Shown here: positions 37,194-46,013 of the stretch, piece after piece | Layout of the letters: each line of letters opens with the position of its first letter | Position numbering within the stretch: the stretch's first letter is position 1 | DNA from: an uncultured Porphyromonadaceae bacterium | GTDB taxonomy: Bacteria; Bacteroidota; Bacteroidia; Bacteroidales; Muribaculaceae | DNA length: 64,000 nt | Reading direction: 5' to 3' | NCBI GenBank assembly: GCA_947643665.1 | Contig: CANRWW010000002.1 | Coordinates: 1-64,000 of the forward strand | Program-made: the position numbers and the translations under genes | Notes under the pieces: model-generated | Seen by the model: the letters and a program-made list of their open reading frames with translations, nothing else | Databases searched by the model: none | Told to the model about the DNA's origin: nothing

Positions 37194-37201
37194 CAAAAAT
37201 A
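37194..37201 (-). promoter_or_regulatory. Possible -7 box for the DEAD-box gene
   Basis: Minus strand reads TATTTTTG (TAnnTTTG), about 47 bases ahead of the start codon. The -33 element is not clear. Confidence 0.4.
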
Positions 37202-37308
37202 ACGATGTGCACAATTGGCACTTCCACAATAATTCTCACCCGGTATTGTATTTTACTGTCTTAGGACAGGGTGCCATGAGGGTTGACGGTTTCCGTTGTA
37301 TGGTCTGA

Positions 37309-38661
37309 TCAGTATGTTCCAGGTAGGGAAGATGGCAGATGGCACAGTTTCCTGAGACATAATACAAGCAGGTAGCTTGTTGCCGCCGCTATTGCCACAG
37401 GCAACATTAGTGGGTATGCCTGTGCCATTTCCACTGTTATGAATATTGACATAAAGGGGGCGCGTATAGCTCCTGCCATTACCGATCCCATGCCTATGAA
37501 AGCGAAATCCGCTACCGGTAGCGTGAGGCCGAATGTGGTGTTTAGGAGTTGCGCGAAAAAGAATCCCGCAACGCAGCCTGCCATAAGTGTCGGGGCAAAA
37601 TCTCCCGCCACACCTCCTCCGCTATTGGTAGATGCGCAGGCGAATGCCTTTATGGCCATGATGCCGAAAGCTATCAGTATTGTTGCCGGGATATTGTTCC
37701 AGTTGTTGGCAAATAAACTGTAAGAGGTGATATCTTCTGTATGTCCTGCCAACAGATCCGACATAAAATTGTATCCTTCTCCATAAAGGACAGGAAATAT
37801 AAATACAAGTATGCTGAGTATTGTGCCAGACACGATATTTTTTATCCAGGGACCGGTCATTGAATTATACCAATTCCTCATAAAAGACATTATGGATGAG
37901 TAATAGAAAGAGTATATGCCACAGAAAACGCCTAAAAGTACAACCCATATCATCCAGTGCCAGTCAAATTGTACGAAATCAAAGAAATTCAGATCGGTAG
38001 TGCACCCGCTCAATACATATGCCGTTAGACCGGCTGTCACAGCGGACAATATTATCGCGAGAATCGCCGGGGTTGACAATGTGACAGTGAGTACCTCAAG
38101 AGCAAACAGCGCTCCTCCTATAGGGGCTTTGAATATGCCAGCTATTCCGGCTGCGGCTCCGCATGCGAGCAGTATTTTTATAAGTTCCGTGTCTGCGCGC
38201 AATATCCGTGCAAGATTGCTGCCGATAGCGGCGCCGGTGTATGCAATAGGGCCTTCAGACCCGGCGGAACCTCCGAAACCTAGTGTAAGCGAGCTTGCTA
38301 TCATAGGAGCATAAGTGAGGTCTGGTGCCAGCCTGTATTTATGTCGGGCTATGGCGCGGTTGATACGGTCTGTGCCGTGATAGATCTTTTTGTGCAGGAT
38401 ACGACGTTGGTATAAACCGGTCAGCAATATGCCGGTCAAGGGGGATACAAGCAGTATCCAATTGGATCCTTGAGGATTCATCTGGCTGGTTATGGTCTGG
38501 GAAATCCATTTTATGGAAGTTTTCAGCATGAAAGCTGCCGTACCGGTTACGAGCCCGGTAACGAAAGCCAATATCATCATGAACGCATACGGAGGTATGC
38601 GCCGGTGCATGAACCTGAGAATCACGCTTTCATGTTTAATATCTGAACCCCCGGAATCCAT
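37309..38661 (-). CDS. ClC-family chloride channel/transporter
   Basis: A 450-aa membrane protein with about ten to twelve helical segments. The gating motif GSEGP (in FGGSAGSEGPIAY) keeps the external glutamate equivalent to Glu148 of the E. coli exchanger, and the GDFAPTLMAG segment matches the GxFxP anion-binding motif. The first selectivity motif GSGIP is not obvious, so ion choice is uncertain. No CBS domains follow. Probably an H+/Cl- exchanger or a fluoride/chloride variant; single-gene unit. Confidence 0.88.
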   Translation of the reverse strand: MDSGGSDIKHESVILRFMHRRIPPYAFMMILAFVTGLVTGTAAFMLKTSIKWISQTITSQMNPQGSNWILLVSPLTGILLTGLYQRRILHKKIYHGTDRINRAIARHKYRLAPDLTYAPMIASSLTLGFGGSAGSEGPIAYTGAAIGSNLARILRADTELIKILLACGAAAGIAGIFKAPIGGALFALEVLTVTLSTPAILAIILSAVTAGLTAYVLSGCTTDLNFFDFVQFDWHWMIWVVLLGVFCGIYSFYYSSIMSFMRNWYNSMTGPWIKNIVSGTILSILVFIFPVLYGEGYNFMSDLLAGHTEDITSYSLFANNWNNIPATILIAFGIMAIKAFACASTNSGGGVAGDFAPTLMAGCVAGFFFAQLLNTTFGLTLPVADFAFIGMGSVMAGAIRAPFMSIFITVEMAQAYPLMLPVAIAAATSYLLVLCLRKLCHLPSSLPGTY

Positions 38662-38732
38662 TAATCTGCTTAAAAGTTGAAAACGCTTGTTTTTTAATAT
38701 AACACGGTGGTGGATGCAAGGTTTAAAATAAT

Positions 38733-38764
38733 GTTGGGATTGAAAGTGGAATTAATTACCTTTG
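38733..38764 (+). promoter_or_regulatory. Promoter of the nfnA-nfnB-ilvA operon
   Basis: GTTG (38733-38736), 20 bases, TACCTTTG (38757-38764), 32 bases ahead of the nfnA ATG. The -7 box is a perfect TAnnTTTG; the -33 box has one change. Confidence 0.6.
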
Positions 38765-38796
38765 CACCTGTAGATAAATTTTAATGTTCAGTATAT

Positions 38797-39579
38797 ATGA
38801 ACAAGATTGTTGAGAAAGAACATTTCTCTGAAAAAGTAATTCGCCTTGTAGTGGAAGCGCCTCTGATCGCGCGTGCCAGAAAACCCGGGCATTTTGTCAT
38901 TGTCATTAGCGACGAGAAAGGGGAGCGCATACCACTTACAATAGCTGACTCGGATGAGAAGGCGGGTACAATAACACTGATAGTCCAAGCGGTAGGGGAG
39001 TCTACCATCTCCATCTGTGCGAAGGAGCCGGGTGAGTTCCTACATGATGTGGTGGGTCCGCTCGGCCGGGCTACGTCTATAGAGAATTTTGGAACTGTAG
39101 TTTGCTGTGGCGGCGGCGTTGGCGTCGCTCCGCTGCTCCCTATTCTAAAAGCCATGAAAGCGGCAGGAAATAAGGTGGTTTCAATTCTTGCTGCGCGCAC
39201 CAAGGATCTGATCATACTTGAAGATCAAGTGCGGGAACACTCCGACGAGGTCATAATAATGACCGATGACGGCTCATATGGCAGTAAAGGTCTTGTGACC
39301 GATGGACTGGAAACGGTCTTGAAACGTGAGCATGTGGATATGACATGTACCATAGGACCGGCCGTGATGATGAAATTCGTATCTATGCTTACAAAGAAGT
39401 ATGAAGTGCCTACAATCTGTTCGCTCAATACGATAATGGTTGACGGTACCGGTATGTGTGGCGCTTGCCGTGTCACGGTGGGTGGCAAAATGCGGTTCGT
39501 GTGCGTTGACGGACCTGAGTTTGACGCGCACCAGGTTGATTTCGATGAGATGATTCTCAGGCTTAAACCTTTTAGTTGA
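38797..39579 (+). CDS. nfnA: NfnA: FAD/[2Fe-2S] subunit of NADH-dependent ferredoxin:NADP+ oxidoreductase
   Basis: Small subunit of the electron-bifurcating transhydrogenase. A ferredoxin-reductase-like FAD/NAD-binding fold (RIPLTIADSD flavin region; CCGGGVGVAPLLP nucleotide-binding region) ends with a [2Fe-2S] cysteine cluster (CSLN, MCGACRV, FVCVDGP). Relatives are also annotated as sulfide dehydrogenase subunit or PyrK-like. The next gene, 30 bases away, encodes the matching large subunit, which supports the Nfn assignment over PyrK. Confidence 0.88.
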   Translation: MNKIVEKEHFSEKVIRLVVEAPLIARARKPGHFVIVISDEKGERIPLTIADSDEKAGTITLIVQAVGESTISICAKEPGEFLHDVVGPLGRATSIENFGTVVCCGGGVGVAPLLPILKAMKAAGNKVVSILAARTKDLIILEDQVREHSDEVIIMTDDGSYGSKGLVTDGLETVLKREHVDMTCTIGPAVMMKFVSMLTKKYEVPTICSLNTIMVDGTGMCGACRVTVGGKMRFVCVDGPEFDAHQVDFDEMILRLKPFS

Positions 39580-39609
39580 TGCAGTCCATCTCCATAAAGA
39601 TACACAGAT

Positions 39610-41073
39610 ATGAATACAGATACAATATCTCCACGCGACGCACAATGGCGTGAAGAATTGCGCAAGTCGCGCACGGCAAAACAGAGGACATCAATCCCTA
39701 GGGTGAAGATGGCGGAGTTGTCGCCGGATTACCGGATAACTTGTAATGAGGAGGTGAATTGCGGTCTCGGAAAAGATGAAGCCGTGGCGGAAGCGTCACG
39801 TTGCTTGGATTGTCCTGATCCGCAGTGTGTAACAGGTTGTCCTGTGAACATCAACATCCCGGGCTTCATCAAAAATATTGAGCGTGGAAATTTCCAGGAG
39901 GCAGCATTGGTATTGAAAGAGACATCGGCGCTTCCCGCTGTTTGCGGCCGCGTCTGCCCGCAGGAAAGGCAATGTGAGTCAAAGTGCATCTACAATAAAA
40001 TGAAGCGTGAGCCAGTGGCTATCGGCTATCTGGAGCGTTTTGCCGCAGATACCGAGAGAATGTCCGGCAAAGCGGCAATGCCGGCATGCCGGCCAGGAAA
40101 TGGCAGAAAGATCGCTGTGGTCGGTTCCGGTCCGGCATCTCTGTCGTTTGCCGGGGAGATGGCGCGGCGGGGATATGAGGTCCATGTGTTTGAAGCACTC
40201 CATGAGGTAGGCGGCGTGCTTAAATATGGTATCCCGGAATTCCGCCTTCCTAACGAGGTGGTTGATGTGGAGATCCGTGACCTTTCCCGTATGGGTGTGA
40301 AATTTATGACAAATTGCGTGGTGGGAAAGACGCTTGGATATGACGATCTTGTAGCACAAGGTTTTGAGGGGATGTTTGTGGCATCCGGTGCCGGTCTTCC
40401 CAGGTTTATGGGTATTCCCGGTGAGAATCTTGTTGGTGTTATGTCAAGTAATGAATATCTTACCCGTGTCAATCTGATGGGGGCGGGGAGCAAAGGTTGG
40501 GCGACCCCAGTCCTGCGTGGCAAACGTGTGGCTGTAATTGGCGGGGGAAACACTGCTATGGATTCCTGTCGTACGGCACGGCGCATGGGCGCAGAGGAGG
40601 TTTACATAGTCTATCGCCGCAGTGAGGCTGAGATGCCGGCGCGCGTTGAAGAGGTCAGACATGCGAAAGAGGAGGGGGTGCGGTTTCTTACCCTCTTCAA
40701 TCCGGTGGAATATCCTGGAGACGGAAATGGCAGGGTGCGTGCCATGAGACTGCAGCGTATGGAACTCGGTGAGCCTGATGCGTCCGGACGCCGTTCACCG
40801 GTGCCAGTGGATGGAGATATACGTGAGATAGAGGTGGATGAGGTAATCGTGAGTGTGGGGGTATCCCCGAATCCTCTTATCCCTAATTCTGTAAATGGGC
40901 TTGAGGTAACACGTCGTGGCACCTTAGTGGTGGATGATGACACTCTTGAAACTACTATACCGATGGTTTTTGCCGGAGGTGATATAGTGCGTGGAGGAGC
41001 CACTGTAATACTTGCTATGGGAGATGGCCGCAAGGCGGCATCTGCCATGGCTGAAAAACTTGAAAACAATTAG
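39610..41073 (+). CDS. nfnB: NfnB / glutamate-synthase small-subunit-like flavoprotein
   Basis: Large Nfn subunit: an N-terminal twin [4Fe-4S] Fer4_20 region (CLDCPDPQCVTGCPVN and CGRVCPQERQCESKC), then an FAD site (VVGSGPASLSFAGEMA) and an NADPH site (VIGGGNTAMDSCRTARR). Length 487 aa fits NfnB or the homologous GltD. No GltB lies nearby, and nfnA precedes it, so Nfn is favoured. Expected role: couples NADPH formation to NADH and reduced ferredoxin, linking to the ferredoxin made by the PFOR at 47105. Confidence 0.88.
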   Translation: MNTDTISPRDAQWREELRKSRTAKQRTSIPRVKMAELSPDYRITCNEEVNCGLGKDEAVAEASRCLDCPDPQCVTGCPVNINIPGFIKNIERGNFQEAALVLKETSALPAVCGRVCPQERQCESKCIYNKMKREPVAIGYLERFAADTERMSGKAAMPACRPGNGRKIAVVGSGPASLSFAGEMARRGYEVHVFEALHEVGGVLKYGIPEFRLPNEVVDVEIRDLSRMGVKFMTNCVVGKTLGYDDLVAQGFEGMFVASGAGLPRFMGIPGENLVGVMSSNEYLTRVNLMGAGSKGWATPVLRGKRVAVIGGGNTAMDSCRTARRMGAEEVYIVYRRSEAEMPARVEEVRHAKEEGVRFLTLFNPVEYPGDGNGRVRAMRLQRMELGEPDASGRRSPVPVDGDIREIEVDEVIVSVGVSPNPLIPNSVNGLEVTRRGTLVVDDDTLETTIPMVFAGGDIVRGGATVILAMGDGRKAASAMAEKLENN

Positions 41074-41097
41074 GAATTAGCATATAGTAATTTAATT

Positions 41098-42300
41098 ATG
41101 GCTGAATTGAATATTGAGGAAGTATACCGTGCCCAGATGGTGTTGAAAGATGTAGCGCGTCATCCTAAGATCATCGGACCGACAAATCTGAGCGAGACAT
41201 GCGAAATATACCTTAAACCTGAAAATCTGCAGCATACGGGGTCGTTTAAATTGCGTGGCGCATATTATAAGATCTCGCAACTCAGCGATGACGAAAAGAA
41301 ACGGGGTGTGATAGCCTGTTCTGCCGGGAACCATGCGCAGGGAGTGGCTCTCGGGGCCACTCACAATGGCATAAAATCGCTTATATGCCTTCCTGCCGGC
41401 GCGCCGATCTCAAAGATTGAGGCTACTAAAAAACTTGGTGCTGAAGTATGCCTTGTGCCTGGAGTTTACGATGATGCCTATGCAAAAGCCCTTGAACTGC
41501 GCGACAAGCATGGATATACCTTTGTGCATCCGTTTGATGACCCCCTGGTAATTGCAGGACAGGGAACAATTGGTCTGGAGATTCTTGAGGAGATGCCTGA
41601 GGCGGAGGCCATTGTTGTGCCTGTAGGTGGAGGGGGGTTGATTTCCGGAGTAGCTTTTACTGTGAAAACGTTGCGTCCTGACATAAAAGTATATGGTGTT
41701 CAGGCTGCAGGAGCTGCCTCTATGGCCGAATCGCTTGCACATGACAGGCGAGAGCACCTTCCGGGAGTAAAGACAATAGCCGACGGTATAGCTGTCAAGG
41801 AACCAGGTGTGAACACTTTTGACATATGCAAGCGATATGTGGACCAGGTTGTGACAGTCAACGACGATGATATAGCCGGAGCCATTCTTTCCCTGATTGA
41901 AAAACACAAACTTGTGGCAGAGGGAGCCGGTGCGGCTGCTGTGGCAGCTGCCATGTATGGTAAACTGCCGATTGAAGGGAAGAAGGTTGTATGTCTTGTG
42001 AGCGGTGGCAACATAGATGTCAACACGCTAAACCGCATTATCAACCGTGGCCTTGCGAAAAACGGGCGTGTATGCCAGCTTGAAATGGAATTGCTTGACA
42101 AGCCGGGCACCCTTTCAGCAGTATTGAAGATCGTAGGTGACCAAGGAGGAAATATACTTTCGGTAAATCATGAACGTATAACCACGGCTACTGAAATCAA
42201 CTCATGTCTGCTGCATCTGGAACTTGAGACGCTTAATTCGGAACATATAGTGCGTATACGCGAAGCTCTTGCAGACGCAGGTTACAAGATCGTGTCCTGA
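41098..42300 (+). CDS. ilvA: Threonine ammonia-lyase with C-terminal ACT-like domain
   Basis: PLP enzyme deaminating threonine (and serine) to 2-oxobutyrate and ammonia. The PLP lysine motif is in GSFKLRGAYYK, the phosphate-binding glycines are in PVGGGGLISG, and CLVSGGNID closes the core. The last about 75 residues (LEMELLDKPGTLSAVLK) form a single ACT-like domain, giving 400 aa, the short form between catabolic TdcB and long IlvA. It follows nfnB by 24 bases and precedes a terminator. Feedback by isoleucine or activation by other ligands cannot be told. Confidence 0.92.
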   Translation: MAELNIEEVYRAQMVLKDVARHPKIIGPTNLSETCEIYLKPENLQHTGSFKLRGAYYKISQLSDDEKKRGVIACSAGNHAQGVALGATHNGIKSLICLPAGAPISKIEATKKLGAEVCLVPGVYDDAYAKALELRDKHGYTFVHPFDDPLVIAGQGTIGLEILEEMPEAEAIVVPVGGGGLISGVAFTVKTLRPDIKVYGVQAAGAASMAESLAHDRREHLPGVKTIADGIAVKEPGVNTFDICKRYVDQVVTVNDDDIAGAILSLIEKHKLVAEGAGAAAVAAAMYGKLPIEGKKVVCLVSGGNIDVNTLNRIINRGLAKNGRVCQLEMELLDKPGTLSAVLKIVGDQGGNILSVNHERITTATEINSCLLHLELETLNSEHIVRIREALADAGYKIVS

Positions 42301-42335
42301 GAAGGCCGATTGCAGTCAAGTAATAAAACTCATGA

Positions 42336-42378
42336 AATGCGACCGCATCCAATAGATGATGCGGTCGCATTATTTTTT
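42336..42378 (+). terminator. Intrinsic terminator of the nfn-ilvA operon
   Basis: A perfect 14-bp stem (42336-42349 with 42358-42371), an 8-base loop and ATTTTTT afterwards. It separates the operon from the oxalate genes. Confidence 0.9.
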
Positions 42379-42497
42379 CCAGATGTGAACTATACCTTAT
42401 GGAGTATGTTGTTTATAGTGGGCGACGTTTAAAAGCGCGGCTCATGACAGATGTGTGAATGGCAAATATAAATGACGAAACAACTAATAAATTTTCT

Positions 42498-43808
42498 ATG
42501 AATACTGCTCCATTACAAGGAATCAAAGTGGTCGATTTTACTGAAGTACAATCCGGCCCTTCATGTACCCAGATGCTGGCATGGCTGGGTGCGGATGTAA
42601 TAAAAATCGAACGTCCCGGTGTTGGAGACGCGACCCGTAAGGAACTTCAATTCAACCCTGACCTTCCAAGTTATTATTATCTCCAGCTTAATAGCGACAA
42701 GAAGTCGCTTACGCTTGATGCCAAGACACCCGACGGCAAGGAAATACTTACAAAGCTGATCCAGCAGGCAGATATGTTTGTTGAGAATCTTCATCCGGGA
42801 GCCATGGACAAGCTAGGTTTCAGCTGGGATGTGGTCCACAAACTTAATCCCAGATGTATTTACGGAACCATCAAGGGGTTTCCGGTATCTTCAAAATATA
42901 AGGATCTAAAGGCTTATGAACCTATTGCCCAGGTGACTGCCGCAGCCGCTTCCACCACAGGATGGTATGATGGGGAATATAACATCCCCTCCCAGTCTGG
43001 TGCGGCATTGGGCGATTCAAATACAGGCATGCATCTGCTTATCGGCCTGCTGGCTGCTTTGCAGCAGCGCGAGCGTACCGGAGAGGGATCATATGTCTAC
43101 CAATCCATGCACAATGCATGTTTGAACCTATGCCGAATCAAGACCCGCGACCAGTTAACCCTTGAAAAAATAGGTTATCTGACACAGTTCCCACAGTATC
43201 CTGATGGCAAATTCGGAGATTGCGTTCCACGTTCGGGGAATATAGAAGGTGGTGGCGTTCTGGGGTGGGCTTACAAGTGTAAGCCGGCCGGCGGATATGA
43301 TTCGGAAGTAGATGCCAACAACTACGTATATATAATCTTGCAGCGTGGTGCCAAGGAATTTGAGGCAGCTTGCAAGGCTATGGGATTCGAGGATTGGCTT
43401 ACTAATCCTGATTTCAATACCGCTGACGCCCGTGACCGTCATAAAAATGAGATATACCAGCGCATAGGCGCATGGACTGCAGACAAGACTAAATTTGAGG
43501 TGACTTCCATACTAGGTCCTGCGGGGGTGCCGGTTGGTCCTGTACTGTCAACCAAGGAGGTTATGTCAGACGAATCCCTATACGACGGCAATACCCTCGT
43601 CCGTATAAATCAGGGTGGTAGGATCGGTGAGTTTGTGACTGTCGGATGTCCTTTCACCATGTCAAGTTATCAGCCTGTTTATGGACCAGCTCCTGAACTT
43701 GGAGGCAATACGGAAGAGGTGCTCAGGAGTCTTGGATATACAGATGACCAGATCGCTTCATTTGCAAAGAACGGGACTACAGCTCCTGTGGAGTCTACCG
43801 ATAAATAA
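42498..43808 (+). CDS. frc: Formyl-CoA:oxalate CoA-transferase
   Basis: Class III CoA-transferase that moves CoA from formyl-CoA to oxalate, releasing formate. LQGIKVVDFTEVQSGPS and ADVIKIERPG open the fold, and the catalytic Asp is Asp173 in LGDSNTGMHL, which matches Asp169 of the Oxalobacter enzyme. GEGSYVYQSM and GGGVLGWAYK (glycine loop) further support Frc rather than a carnitine or succinyl enzyme. ATG 42498 gives 436 aa (Oxalobacter 428); ATG 42459 adds 13 unconserved residues. Next to oxc, its required partner. Confidence 0.93.
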   Translation: MNTAPLQGIKVVDFTEVQSGPSCTQMLAWLGADVIKIERPGVGDATRKELQFNPDLPSYYYLQLNSDKKSLTLDAKTPDGKEILTKLIQQADMFVENLHPGAMDKLGFSWDVVHKLNPRCIYGTIKGFPVSSKYKDLKAYEPIAQVTAAAASTTGWYDGEYNIPSQSGAALGDSNTGMHLLIGLLAALQQRERTGEGSYVYQSMHNACLNLCRIKTRDQLTLEKIGYLTQFPQYPDGKFGDCVPRSGNIEGGGVLGWAYKCKPAGGYDSEVDANNYVYIILQRGAKEFEAACKAMGFEDWLTNPDFNTADARDRHKNEIYQRIGAWTADKTKFEVTSILGPAGVPVGPVLSTKEVMSDESLYDGNTLVRINQGGRIGEFVTVGCPFTMSSYQPVYGPAPELGGNTEEVLRSLGYTDDQIASFAKNGTTAPVESTDK

Positions 43809-43909
43809 GTATGATTATAGAAAATCATAGATAAAAGCAATGTTCCAACGGGTCGGAGTGATTGTCCCGAGCGGGGATTATTTAAGCGAAGACCTGTAAT
43901 CTTCCAATA

Positions 43910-43992
43910 TAGTTTTTAGTTGTTAGTTTTTGGTTGTCGGCCGAGGTTGCTTGGCTTGAGCGGCCGAGGCCTGACAACTAAAAACTGATAAT
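43910..43992. repeat. Tandem and inverted 14-base repeats between frc and oxc
   Basis: TAGTTTTTAGTTGT (43910-43923) is followed directly by TAGTTTTTGGTTGT (43924-43937); an inverted copy lies at 43974-43988. The arms can pair (43922-43942 with 43968-43990), and GGCCGAGG occurs twice in the loop. The rest of the 224-base frc-oxc spacer holds no gene. It may be a small dispersed repeat or a processing hairpin in the frc-oxc transcript. Confidence 0.65.
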
Positions 43993-44032
43993 TGATTTAT
44001 TTTTTATATCTACTTACAATTTTGAAATATAT

Positions 44033-45823
44033 ATGCTCGAAACTAACAATACGTCTTCTTCATCCTCAAGTGCATCAAAGCCCGGCCAGGCTTCTGCCGG
44101 AGGATGTAGCTGTCAGAAACCGGCTCCGCATTTCCCAGAGCAGGTGACAGGCATGTACCTTCTTGCACGTGCGCTAAAAACCATCGGTATTGATACCATT
44201 TATGGCCTTGTAGGCATTCCGATTACCGAGGCGGCGTATATAGCGCAGGGTCAAGGTATAAAATTTGTCGGATTCCGTCATGAGCAGCAGGCCGGTATGG
44301 CTGCTGCCACTCATGGTTATATGACCGGTAAACCCGGCGTGTTGATGACAGTATCATCATTAGGCTTTATGAACGGCCTTACCGCCACAGCCAATGCTAC
44401 AGTCAACTGTTATCCAATGATCCAGATTTCCGGATCGTCGGTACGTGAGCCGATAGACCTTCTTCAGGGTACTTATGAGGGGCTTGACCAGCTTAACGTA
44501 GCCAAACCTGTTGTGAAGGCTGCATACCGTATAAACAGGGCCGAGGATATACCGACAGGGGTTGTGCGTGCATATCGCGCTGCCGTCTCAGGACGTCCCG
44601 GCGGTGTGTATCTTGACATAACTACTCCTGCTCTCGGCCAGATCCTTGACCATGATGTGGCAGAGGCTTTGCTACAGGTGCCTGTGGATCCTGCTCCAGC
44701 CATGATCCCCGCACAGTCGGCGGTCGAACGTGCTGTGAAATTATTCGCTTCGGCTAAAAAGCCTGCAATCCTGGTTGGCAAAGGTGCCGCACAGGCTCAG
44801 GTTGAAGATCTTGTCAAGGAACTTGTTGAGAAGACCGGGGCTCCTTTTTATCCGATGTCAATGGCCAAGGGCATACTGCCCGACAATCACCCCCTCAGTG
44901 CGATTTCGGCTAGAAGCACCATAATGCAAGATGCCGATGTGGTGATGCTTGTGGGTGCACGTCTTAACTGGCTCTTAAGCAGAGGCCAGGGGAAATGGAA
45001 CAAAGAAGGGAAGTTTATCCAGCTGGAAATAGATCCGGAAGAAATTGACAGCAACCGACATATTGACGCGCCTGTCGTAGGGGATCTACGAAGCTCCCTT
45101 GAGGCTATTATATCAGGGATTGAAGGTGTTGAAATGGAGATGGATCCTGCATGGGTATCCGGCATACAGTCGGAGTCCAAAGTCAAGAATGCCAAATTCC
45201 TGGAGCGTCTGCAGCCGAAGACAGTTCCTATGACACATTGGAGCGCCCTCGGTGCCGCCAAAAAAGTAATAGAGGCTAATCCCGATGTGATTCTTGTGAA
45301 TGAAGGTGCCAATACGCTTGATGATACCCGCGACTCAATAGATATGTTCCTGCCGCGCCATCGTGTGGATTGTGCCACATGGGCTATCATGGGCATGGGC
45401 ATGGGATCTTGCGTGGGAGCGGCTGTGGCTACCGGTAAAAGTGTGGTTGCCATAGAGGGTGACAGTGCATTCGGTTTCTCCGGGATGGATTTTTCCACTA
45501 TCTGCCGTTTCAATCTGCCTGTGACTGTTTGTGTGTTCAATAACGGAGGCATCTATAACGGTATAGGCGAACCACTTGACAAGACCTCCGATCCTGCACC
45601 GACCACTCTTGACATAAATGCCAGATATGACAAACTGGGCGAGGCTTTCGGAGCCAAGACATATTATGTGACAACTCCTGATGAGTTTGAACAGGCTCTT
45701 ACTGAGGCTGTGGCTTCAAAGAAACCGTGTCTGATAGATGTGCAGCTTGCTGCAGACTCAGGTAAGGAGAGCGGGCATATCGGTTATCTTAATCCGGCTC
45801 CATTGATTGATATCAAAGTCTGA
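44033..45823 (+). CDS. oxc: Oxalyl-CoA decarboxylase
   Basis: ThDP enzyme converting oxalyl-CoA to formyl-CoA and CO2. GLVGIPITEAA, the cofactor-activating Glu in FRHEQQAGMAAA, AVSGRPGGVYLDI, LVGARLNWLL, VNEGANTLDDTR and the ThDP motif EGDSAFGFSGMD through NNGGIYNG match the Oxalobacter enzyme closely. Length 596 aa against 568: the first about 35 residues are a Ser/Gly/Cys-rich extension (including CSCQ) not needed for the fold. Forms the core oxalate catabolic pair with frc. Confidence 0.96.
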   Translation: MLETNNTSSSSSSASKPGQASAGGCSCQKPAPHFPEQVTGMYLLARALKTIGIDTIYGLVGIPITEAAYIAQGQGIKFVGFRHEQQAGMAAATHGYMTGKPGVLMTVSSLGFMNGLTATANATVNCYPMIQISGSSVREPIDLLQGTYEGLDQLNVAKPVVKAAYRINRAEDIPTGVVRAYRAAVSGRPGGVYLDITTPALGQILDHDVAEALLQVPVDPAPAMIPAQSAVERAVKLFASAKKPAILVGKGAAQAQVEDLVKELVEKTGAPFYPMSMAKGILPDNHPLSAISARSTIMQDADVVMLVGARLNWLLSRGQGKWNKEGKFIQLEIDPEEIDSNRHIDAPVVGDLRSSLEAIISGIEGVEMEMDPAWVSGIQSESKVKNAKFLERLQPKTVPMTHWSALGAAKKVIEANPDVILVNEGANTLDDTRDSIDMFLPRHRVDCATWAIMGMGMGSCVGAAVATGKSVVAIEGDSAFGFSGMDFSTICRFNLPVTVCVFNNGGIYNGIGEPLDKTSDPAPTTLDINARYDKLGEAFGAKTYYVTTPDEFEQALTEAVASKKPCLIDVQLAADSGKESGHIGYLNPAPLIDIKV

Positions 45824-45878
45824 CCCATGTCCATATCAGGCTCCTTATAAAATAATTTCCACGATTTACTTATTTAAT

Positions 45879-45920
45879 ATCTGCCGGGTGATGTCTCCTG
45901 TCAGGAACTCCCCGGCAGAT
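45879..45920 (+). terminator. Hairpin behind oxc
   Basis: ATCTGCCGGG (45879-45888) pairs with CCCGGCAGAT (45911-45920); TCCTG/CAGGA can pair inside. Only TTT follows, so it is likely a partial terminator or processing site before the carrier gene. No gene in the 190-base spacer. Confidence 0.5.
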
Positions 45921-46013
45921 TTACAAAAGAATCATAACGCTCGCGGTTCGCGTTAAAACAATCTTTTACGGGAAACGAGGGACGCATGTTTAACTGTTTA
46001 TAAAATAAACTTT

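Noticed and set aside
37195-37222. Fifth copy of the GCGATGTG hairpin (ACGATGTGC ... GGCAC)
   Set aside because: Only about four bases can pair and the second arm is not complementary; it is more likely part of the DEAD-box promoter.
39610-41073. Glutamate synthase small subunit (GltD)
   Set aside because: Sequence alone allows it, but no gltB is present and nfnA precedes it, so NfnB fits better.
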